Source: Macrolepiota albuminosa (lineage: Eukaryota; Basidiomycota; Agaricomycetes; Agaricales; Agaricaceae). From it: DNA of 64,000 nucleotides. Both the position numbers and the translations under genes were made by a program. The number at the start of each line of letters is the position of its first letter. The stretch's first letter is position 1. The notes beneath the pieces were generated by a model. That model saw nothing but the letters and a program-made list of their open reading frames with translations. It did not search any database and had not been told where the DNA came from. Below, piece after piece: positions 56,387-64,000 of the stretch. The stretch spans positions 51,619-115,618 of the forward strand of contig JAMWFC010000094.1 in NCBI GenBank assembly GCA_027475525.1, read 5' to 3'.

Positions 56387-57282
56387 GGATTGCCAAGTGT
56401 CAGTGGCCCCTTCCTCTTCAAAAGAAAAGGGCAAGGCTAAACACATTCAGATGGAGTCTTCTTCCTCTTCTCAAGAAGATAACAAGATGGAGGAGTTAGA
56501 GCAGGCACTTGCTGTGAGCCGCTTGCCGCAGGCAGATAGTGAGGCTGGGCCTAGCCACCTCCTTTCCCCCATCTGTCTGCAGAGTTTGCTCTTGCCATCT
56601 GGTGACAACGTGGGGAGTCTCTGGGAAGAGCAGCAGGGAGCGGTAGCGCAGGCACCAGTGGAAGAGGATATGGTTATGGAGGACCTGGCTGTTGGCAGAG
56701 GCAAGAATGAGCTGGTGTGAGAGATGCCAGCAGCCAGGACTGCAGAGGATGAGGATGTGGCAGGGAAGGATGACAAAGACGCCCTGCAGCTATCCAGCAA
56801 CATTGCCAAGGGGTCACCTTGGCACAAGGAGCCGGTCTGGAATTGGTTGCCTCCTTTTGGCCCCACTGCTCCTTGGACATTTCCAATGAGAGGGAGGTTG
56901 CCAGTCTAGAGCCATGTCAACCTGTCCTGGTCTCCTCAACTGGTAGGCTTTCTGCTGGCTGGAGCAAGACCTTGTCTACCCGGTGGTGGCCTTGCATCCT
57001 CGTGACATGCTGGAGTGCTTTGCCAGGTGGGCAATAAGGATGGGAGAAGTGTTGGGCCGGGAGCGAGAGCGGATGCATGCGCAACTCATGGTGTACTGTC
57101 TTTGTTACTGGAGCTTGGCACGCAGTCTTGCTGTGTTGCAGGATTACCAGATGGATTGTCAGGATGCCTTGGACTGGCAGGCTGCCAACGACATTCAGCC
57201 TGGTGACTTGCTGCCATTACAGGAGGACTCCTTGCCACCTAGCAATGACTCCCTCTTCTTGGATGATAGCGACGTGGACTAA

Positions 57283-57709
57283 ACAAACTGTAGAGTAGAT
57301 TAGCTGTTTAGTGTATATAGTTTTGTACCTGCCATATATATATATAGTGTCTTGCCATCCCACTAGCAACTAATAAGATTAGTAGTTAGGTAAAAGAGAA
57401 AGAAACAGTAAGACTTTTAAGTAGAGACAGCAAGTGAAGTAGTAACTGAGGGACTTGGTCAAATTTTAAGATGAAGGAAAATGCTCAGTAGATTATCATA
57501 GCAAAAAACCCTTGGTGAGAGTTGCGCAAGGCACTTAAGCATTGGTGACACACTAGCATTGCAGCTTGAGTACATAGAGAAAGTGTCTGTGAAGTATGTA
57601 CAGTAAGCAATACGGCAAGAAAAAGTGAGGTATAGTAAATGAAATGAAAGGGTATGCTTATCAGAGCTTGATAATGGCTTATGGGGTATTCAATCTTCTT
57701 CTTCAGTTA
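57283..57709. other. Gap between convergent frames, no gene
   Basis: AT-rich sequence with a 'tatatatatata' run near 57340 and several stop codons in all frames. It separates the plus-strand antisense locus (ends 57282) from the minus-strand pol end at about 57710. Both transcripts could end here. Confidence 0.5.
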
Positions 57710-58895
57710 TAATGGGTAAGTTGTTGTCATCTAATAGCTTTGTTTCTTCAAGCTCTCATAGCTTAGCGGTATCAATATCTACCGCCTCCAGCGGTAAGTC
57801 AATTTGTTCTCTAGCAAGATACAGCAAGAGGCAGAAGGTGGCAACAGGTCTGTGAAGCACTGATCTATTGAGTTCACAAAGGATGTAAGTGCCTCCATGG
57901 TTACACAAGATAACTACCAATGGCCTCAAGTAGCATGGGCACATCTTCTTGTTATATGACGTCTCAATCTTGGAACTGTGCATGAGCACTAGTGCGCCTC
58001 ACAGGAAGTTGTAGTCCTTGATAGTGGTGCTGTGGTCGGCTTCAAACCTGAGTGCAGCTTGGCAACACGTGGCAAAGACTGCTTCATGGAGCCGCTCCAA
58101 GTCCTCATGTCATTGCTGGAGGTCAATAGCGCATCTGGCAATGAGGTTGGTAGTCACTAAGAGACTGTTGGGAGCTGGCTGAAGGTAAGTTGCCTCAACG
58201 ATGTCAGCAGGGAGAAGGGGATGGGTGCCAGTAGCTGCATAATAGGGAGAACAACCCATGCACTTATAAATAGTGACCCTCTCCAACCAGAAGACTAAAT
58301 AAATTGCCTCACTCCAGCATGATTTGTCGCTATTGACTGCCTTAAAGAGTGCTTGCTGCATGTCAAAATGAGGTCGTTCTACTAAGCCGTTGGCGCATTT
58401 GTTGTAGCCAGAGATGTGAATGTGATGAACATTGTAGTTCTTGGCAAGGTAGGTCAGCGCTTTAATGATAGGCACACCATTATCTGTGACAATTTCTCTT
58501 AGTGCACCCCATCAGCAAATAATGTCCTCAAAGAGCCACTTGGTGACGGTGTCAGTATTTTCTTGTTGGAGCATGCAGAATTCAGGCCAGTGGATTAGCG
58601 AGCAGCGTCCTTGGATGATATACTTATAGCGACCAGACTTAGGCATGTGCATGGTGTCAACGTAGATCTTGCTGAACAAAAGCGCTGGGGTGGCAATGGT
58701 AGGTGGTATGAGCACTTGGCAAGTCTGCTGAATCTGACAAAGGTGGCAAGTCCTCATGTACCAGACAATGTTGGTGCTAACATGACACCAAAAGTGCTCC
58801 AGGAGAGAGGCCCAGATAGCATACAAACCTCTGTGACCAAGCTCATTGTGCATAGCATGCAGAATGCGTAGGCGACTGGCCGGTTTGATGACCAA
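57710..58895 (-). pseudogene. Family C integrase and C-terminal domain
   Basis: HHCC zinc domain: HNELGHRGLYAIWASLLEHF...CHLCQIQ (58720-58860). Core residues: KIYVDTMHMPKSG (Asp, about 58660), EIVTDNGVP (Asp, about 58490) and NGLVERPH (Glu, about 58385). These three acidic positions survive, separated by one stop near 58512. A C-terminal block (KMCPCYLRPLVVILCNHGGTY, 57870-57960) ends pol. It would integrate cDNA; stops near 58110 and 57990 break it. Confidence 0.8.
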
Positions 58896-58980
58896 TTTAT
58901 GGGCACTGTTGCAATGGCATCACCAAAGATGATTGTTGATAAAGAAGAAGTGAGTTGCATAACATATGAAAGTGGTGTAC

Positions 58981-59760
58981 TCAACTGTCTTCTCTTAGTG
59001 GTCGAGGCTCTTGTACAATCTTTACCAGAGACAAAGCCTGAGTGAAGATGCTTGCTATGTAGAATGTAAGTAGTGCACTAAAGGCAACTGGCCGGTAAGG
59101 GACAATGGGGTGTAAGAGAACAGTGGTAGGTTGTTGCCAGCAAAGTAACTGAACTGGCTGTTGAATGAGGTGCATGAAGCTATGCAGTCGGTCGACCCAG
59201 TCTTCAAAGTTGCTATTGTCTTTGGGGTCATTTGCCAGGTCACTAGGCTGTTGTGGTCGCCTAGAGAGTCCATCCAGGCCATGGAAGGTGCCTTTAACGT
59301 GAACAAGCTCAAAGTGAAACATAAGGATAGCTACCACCCAACGGTTCATGCTAGCAGACGGCTGTATGTCAGGGTTTTGCAGCATACCTTTAATGTACCT
59401 AGCGTCCACCTCAACAATCAGGTTGCACACACCAATGAGGTACATCCTTAGCATCCGGAAAGCCTTGAAGAGCCTGTATAGCTCCAATTTAGGCTAGCTG
59501 TAGCGTGATTCCCTATTGTTAAGTGTAATGGATCCAAAGCAGTTGTAGTGGTGCTGTTTCTAGTTGTTGCTAAGGCACTGGCAGAGGAAGTAACTGACGG
59601 CAATGTATGAGGTGTCAACCACTAAGATAACAGAGTCAGCAGAGGTGTAGTTGATAGAAACCAAGGGCTTAACATCTTTTAATGCCTTGAGGAGGATGCA
59701 TTGGGAGTTGACTTGGTCAGGGCCAAACTCAAAGGGTTTGTTAGCGCATGTGAGTCAAGT
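58981..59760 (-). pseudogene. Family C RNase H
   Basis: VILVVDTSYIAVSYFLCQ (Asp, about 59600) is followed by LELYRLFKAFRMLRMYLIG (Glu, about 59440-59490), NLIVEVDARYIKGMLQNPD (Asp) and HVKGTFHGLDGLSRR. RNase H removes RNA from the cDNA hybrid. One or two stops separate the parts from the RT upstream and from the integrase downstream. Confidence 0.8.
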
Positions 59761-60935
59761 AAGGTGATGAGCATGGAGGGCAAAGTTCTTGATGAAAATA
59801 TGAAGGACACCAACAGTACCTAGGAAGGCGCGAACCTCAGATAGGTCATGGCAAGGACCCCAATGCTCAAGGAGGGCTAGGCAAGACTTGTCAGGAATGT
59901 GGCCGGTGGGAGTACAGATGTGTCCAAGTATCTTGAACCTTGGCGCACAGAGCAGGAGCTTGTGACTACTAAAGGTGCCGCTGCTGTACTTCATGTGCTG
60001 GAGAACACAGTTAAGCAGCTGGAAGAAGTCCCAGAGCACCAAGCGTATATTATAATTGTCAGGATGCTTCTCCAGTAAGCCATCAATGAGTCACCAATCT
60101 TTAAGACCTTTAACGCCAATGTTGTCTATGAAGCTGAGCATGTTATGGGGGATCTCAGGTTGCAGGATAAAGATGATGTCATCATGAAAGATAGGGACTG
60201 AGTTAGTCCAGCCCATAGGAAGAGTAACTAAGTGCAAGGTGCCAAAGGGAGTCTGGAAGGTGGTAAGGTTATGGGAAGAGAAATGAATCAAGCATTTGTC
60301 GTAGCTGACATAGAGGTCAAGAGTGGTGCCACAGATGTGATTGGAAAAGGGAGGCACTCCAGAGTGCCAAATGGTAACCCTATTTAATGGCTCTAGACTG
60401 TGAACAATATGCAAATTACCATTTTTCTTGAGGACACAGAACCAGCAAGAGCAGTAAGAACTGTTGGATGGCTTGTAGATGCCAGCCTGTATCTTGGTGC
60501 ATATGATCTGGCAGACCTTGGCATGAAGCTGAGCATGTTATGGGGTATCTCAGGTTGCAGGATAAAGATGATGTCATCATGAAAGATAGGGACTGAGTTA
60601 GTCCAGCCCATAGGAAGAGTAACTAAGTGCAAGGTGCCAAAGAGAGTCTGGAAGGTGGTAAGGTTATGGGAAGAGAAATGAATCAAGCATTTGTCGTAGC
60701 TGACATAGAGGTCAACAGTGGTGCCACAGATGTGATTGGAAAAGGGAGGCACTCCAGAGTGCCAAATGGTAACCCTATTTAATGGCTCTAGACTGTGAAC
60801 AATATGCAAATTACCATTTTTCTTAAGGACACAGAACCAGCAAGAGCAGTAAGAACTGTTGGATGGCTTGTAGATGCCAGCCTGTATCTTGGTGCATATA
60901 ATCTGGCAGACCTCGGCCTTGATGCCAGGTAGCAA
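59761..60935 (-). pseudogene. Family C reverse transcriptase, internally duplicated
   Basis: The RT reads ICTKIQAGIYKPSNSSY, CWFCVLKKNGNLHIVHSL, then DLYVSYDKCLIHFSSHNLTTFQT and LVTLPMGWTNSVPIFHDDI. The active box is FIDNIGVKG where YIDDVGVKG is usual in this lineage, so the second Asp is Asn. The thumb (MKYSSGTFSSHKLLLCAPRFKILGHI) and connection (WGPCHDLSEVRAFLGTVGV) follow at 59780-60010. A 395-bp tandem repeat (60130-60919) gives the palm twice. Confidence 0.8.
60130..60919. repeat. Imperfect 395-bp tandem duplication in RT
   Basis: 60130-60524 and 60525-60919 align throughout with a handful of substitutions and one single-base indel. The copies are not identical, so unlike the 77-bp repeats this looks like a real, older duplication or a join of two element copies. 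Confidence 0.85.
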
Positions 60936-61193
60936 GGGTCTGTTGTGTTCAGTCCATGGTAGGTGAGGAATAGTAGAGATTACTACTGGCAGAAAGAAGT
61001 AGGCTCGATTCTGCTATAGTGACTAGGTTGGTAAGGACGTTCAGTTTATCCTTGGTAAGGAAGCCGGTTCATGATTCTTGGTGAATTGTTGTCAGTGCTC
61101 AGCAGTAAAATGTCCAGTCAGTTGGAATGGTGGTGGGTGTGGTGTGAGAGTTGGCATGTCAGCAAGCAGGTTGCCCAGGATATGGCATTTGAT

Positions 61194-61658
61194 TCAGAAG
61201 GCTTCTGGCGAGTGAGCAGCAACAAGTTTCATTTTAAGTGCAACAGGCTTGTATTTCTTTTTGACTTGTACTTCTTTCCTTTTAGGTGTGTTAGCATTAG
61301 TATAAACAGAGGTGGGAAGGGGACTAGAGTTGGTAACAGTAGAGTAGGGAACAGAAAGTCCAAGAATGGCAGGAGCAGAGGCTCTGAGAAGAGTGGTTAA
61401 GTAAGTATTTTTTGTAGCAATTTTCTGGAAAGAGTCTAAGGTGGTAAGGTAAAGGTAGGCAAGAGACAAGTCAGTAATGTTTTGTGGGGTTTTCTGGGGA
61501 TTTTCAGTAATGCAATTAGGTATAGTAGAGAGTACTTCTGTATCAAGAAAGGCTGTTTTAAAAATATGTACACAATCACTGGCATGGTCAAATTCTAGCA
61601 TTAGCGTCTCATCTCTGTGATTGTTGCCAATCATCTCCTTGATGGTCTGTGAAAACAC
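61194..61658 (-). pseudogene. Family C linker between protease and RT
   Basis: An open frame of 154 codons (IKEMIGNNHRDETLMLEFDH ...) lies between the protease and RT. It has no catalytic motif; position and length fit the protease-RT linker of this lineage. It is cut from the RT by stops near 61070-61190. Confidence 0.5.
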
Positions 61659-62329
61659 CTGTGAGGTGGCTCACTGGCATGCTGCTCAGTGAACTCAGGC
61701 AGCTTGCCACAAGTATCTTTCTGTTGTTCCCTAGGGAATGTCAGTACAGTGTATTGGATTCTGGAATTGGGGTCGGTAATGGTCAAAGTTGTTTCATCAT
61801 TGGTAAGAGTTTTGACTATAGAGCGCACTAAGACATCAAAAGGTCTGCTGAGAAGGAGGTCATAGGCAGGAGAACAAAGGATATGAATCTGAAGGTAAAA
61901 TGTGATGTTGCCAATAGTACACGGCACGTTCTTGGCGAGCCCCAGAAACCTATCAACTGTGCCGTTAGCACTCTGCATATTCAAGATGATGGTAGGGTCA
62001 TAAATCAGGCCTAAGTTGTTGGTGACTTCAGCAGCCATAGAGATGATCTGGGAGCCACTGTCCACAATAGCCTTGACCTCACTTTTGTTGTTGATGGTAA
62101 GCATGATAGACCTGATAGTGTGGAAGTCCTGGGCAACAGTAAGGATGGCGGGATCTTCTCCAGAGTCCAAAGACCTCATATATGTCTTGATGGGATCTAC
62201 AGAGGTTGCATTGGCAACAGAATCAGCAGTACACGTATTGGCGCTAAGTGTAATGGAAGGGTTGGTAGTGACTGAGAAACCAGGGAGAGTATTGTCTAGT
62301 TTGTTCACCTCAGTAATGGTAGTCGCCAA
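61631..62329 (-). pseudogene. Family C retropepsin-like protease
   Basis: The 232-codon frame has AIVDSGSQIISMAAEV (catalytic DSG, about 62050), the flap-like CTIGNITFYLQIHIL, and YDLLLSRPFDVL, typical of aspartic proteases of this gypsy lineage. It would mature Gag-Pol. The frame is open, but gag and RT on either side are broken. Confidence 0.8.
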
Positions 62330-62421
62330 GGGTCATCATGGGGTTACCGCTGTTTTCACCTGATTTCTGATGTCTGGCACAATACTGCAGAGTTCCTCCA
62401 CTAATAGCATGACTGGTGTCT

Positions 62422-63889
62422 TCATGATGTAGCTAAAGATGTGGTTGGATTTCTTGATGTTGAATACAGGTGCAGTGGGATGGTAACTGCCTTTAGGTCA
62501 TTTCTCAGGAGCAGCAAAGTTATGTTGGGCAGGAGCGTGATATCTATTGGAAAGACCAGCATAAGGATGAAGAGGTGGCAAGGGTGCATTGGGAGCAGAA
62601 GAAGTCGGTGGTGCAGGAGCTGTAGACAAGGATGCAGTAGTGGACGGGGGAGCGGCAGGGCTAAAGATGGCTGGCTACTAGTAGTCAGCATGGGCTTGTA
62701 ACTGTATAAAGGCTGCTTTGGCTGTTTAATCTCAACATTGTCAAATACCTGGTTCTTTAGTGAGTTAAGCTCCTGTTTCAAGTTCTTGATATGTTCTTCC
62801 TACGAGAAACTGGGCTGGTCACCAATGCTATCAAAGTGCAGTACCTCGTGAATCATTTGCTGCTGTGCTGCCTGTTCAGGATCCGGATGAGCATTGCCAG
62901 AGAGGGTGCCGGTAACGATTTGCCCTGAGTTGTGCCTATGCCATTTGTCTACCCACTCCTGATAGGATTTGAGTTCTGGGTAGTTGGGAATCGAAGTGCC
63001 TGTGGTCAAGACAACCTTGCCATCGAGGGCCCTGCATACTTTACCTTGCTGAATATAGGTCTCTAGCATAGTGCAGCATCCTCAGGTTATTGTATGGCCA
63101 ATTTTACCACAGAAGTGGCAAAAGTTGCTTCTAGAGGCATTAGCAACTCAGGTGGCAGTAATGCTGGTAGCAATCATAGTCTCAATGGGTCATGGCGGAG
63201 GCAATGGCAGCATTAATAGCAGCATTAAGCTCTTCTTTCTTAATGAAGTCAGCAGCAGGGGCAGCAGTGGTCAGAGTGAAAAGGATACTATTGGCGTGGT
63301 CAGGTGGTGGGGTTGTCCTAGTGCACTGAGGTCCCAAGCCAATACCTGTGTCAGTACCTTTTAATACCCATTTACCAGCTTCAAATACATTGGTAATGTC
63401 ATAGGGTTCCTCAGAGTGATGAGTTGGCTTTGTGATTTCTAAGCGCCTAGCGATCCTGGTCCATAGTAATGTTGAGATGCCCTGCTAGAATAAGCAACAT
63501 TCCTCATTGACATATATTTTTCCATTTTGAATTAACTACCTGGCGACCTTCTGGAATTCCTGGTAGTAAGTCGAGCAGGTGCCAAGAGAGTAAGTACCGC
63601 TATCAAAGGAGTCCTGTACTAGCTTTTGGAGTTTGTTTACCATGTATCGCATAAATTCCTCAGTGCCAGGGTACAACTAAATGATTGCCTTCTTCCAGTC
63701 CTTGTATGAAGCACCTTGTGCTGGGAGTGCGCCAGGCACAGCAAACTCAGGAAGTCCAGTCCAGGTTTCAGCCATATCATACAAGACATATCTTGCTGTG
63801 TATTTCTTCATTTGGGTGTGGTCAGTAACGCCACAGTCCCTAAACAAGTATTCAAGTTTCTTAAAATATTGGAAGAGTTCCTGTGGTTT
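62422..63889 (-). pseudogene. Family C Gag with zinc knuckle
   Basis: The capsid part reads KPQELFQYFKKLEYLFRDCG, YTARYVLYDMAETWTGLPEF and YKDWKKAII (63660-63880). One knuckle, CHFCGKIGHTIT followed by a stop and GCC (63070-63120), precedes LETYIQQGKVCRALDGKVVL, a conserved post-knuckle block in this lineage. A Pro/Ser-rich linker follows to 62422. The N-terminus is cut at 63890. Confidence 0.75.
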
Positions 63890-64000
63890 TGTCAGGGGAC
63901 TCCTTATTTCTTCCTTTTCTCACTCCTTATTTCTTCTGACATTATTTCATTTTACTGTTTCTATTCTTTCAACACTATCTGTTAGTACTACTCTCAGCCC
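63890..64000. repeat. TE-edge repeat, second copy of 3001-3150
   Basis: Starts at TGTCAGGGGACTCC exactly where family C gag sequence ends, and matches 3001-3150 to the window edge. It may be an LTR edge of another element or of family C itself; the rest lies outside the window. Confidence 0.5.

Larger units (their letters stand above)
43944..57282 (+). pseudogene. Antisense locus of family C, split by the complete family A element
   Basis: The left part is 43944-45420 and the right part 56392-57282; 45426-56386 is the later insertion. The left part holds intron-like junctions (gtaagtggttgcc...ctgctgcag near 44320-44365; gtaagtgtgttgg...cctcag near 44432-44481) and frames such as PIPTIEDKLEDILSRVLL and EQEQEEAAAAAATHFLV. 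The right part has KMEELEQALAVSRLPQA and ends in an acidic C-terminus (HPRDMLECFARWAIRMG ... LFLDDSDVD) at 57282. It converges with the pol of family C, which ends at 57710 on the other strand, the same arrangement as the family A antisense gene. No Cys cluster was found and stops interrupt several frames. Function unknown. Confidence 0.45.
57710..63889 (-). mobile_element. Gypsy element, family C, decayed
   Basis: Order gag, zinc knuckle, protease, RT, RNase H, integrase and a C-terminal SH3-like part on the minus strand. Text such as VEVDARYIKGML and WGPCHDLSEVRAFLGT belongs to a widespread basidiomycete gypsy lineage. Frames are short and broken. The 5' end is cut at 63890 by a repeat edge; the 3' LTR is not certain. 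Confidence 0.85.

Overview
The window comes from a filamentous fungus, most likely an Agaricomycete (mushroom-type basidiomycete). The evidence is the short introns (about 35-55 nt, GT-AG with CTRAC-like branch sites), a multi-exon NACHT-WD40 NLR-type gene of the kind expanded in these fungi, a relic of the autophagy gene ATG18 whose exons match the basidiomycete form, and a dense nest of Ty3/gypsy, Ty1/copia, Helitron-like and hAT-like remains. Species cannot be named from the sequence. No rRNA, tRNA, CRISPR or bacterial-type feature was recognised.

Layout. 1-4456: satellite fragment, a small copia-type element carrying only gag, and decayed LTR pieces. 4457-10074 (-): NLR gene with a unique N-terminus, a NACHT ATPase and 15 nearly identical WD40 repeats. 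11490-12908 (-): decayed ATG18. 13015-13999: hAT-like DNA transposon with 8-bp target duplication. 14030-16156: 136-bp minisatellite array. 16157-22605 (+): gypsy element (family B) truncated inside its integrase. 22606-33353 (+): old gypsy element (family A) with an insertion in pol that itself holds a young family A solo LTR. 34935-38191: inverted family B LTR and a copia gag/integrase fragment. 38192-42480: very AT-rich DNA with a Helitron helicase fossil. 43944-57282 (+): an older split locus, interrupted by 45426-56386 (-), a complete 11-kb family A gypsy element with two LTRs and a perfect 5-bp target duplication (GGATT). 57710-63889 (-): a third gypsy family (C), decayed but with recognisable gag, protease, RT, RNase H and integrase.

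Two signals stand out. First, both family A elements carry, between the chromodomain end of pol and the 3' LTR, a gene on the opposite strand with at least three introns at conserved positions, a Zn2Cys6-like cysteine cluster, a coiled-coil stretch and a conserved C-terminal block. Family C has an open locus in the same antisense place. A spliced cargo gene antisense to the genomic RNA is unusual for an LTR retrotransposon. Second, nine tandem duplications with a unit of 77 bp (eight exact, one differing by a single G) lie in unrelated contexts and break reading frames. The constant length suggests a k=77 assembly artefact rather than biology; mentally removing them rejoins the NLR NACHT frame and several gypsy gag-pol frames.

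The GC-rich, CpG-rich complete family A element contrasts with its CpG-poor older relative, where many Arg CGA codons have become TGA. This fits methylation-linked C-to-T decay of transposons. The host genes visible here (NLR, ATG18) are themselves damaged or borderline, so the window reads as a transposon-dominated, gene-poor region.
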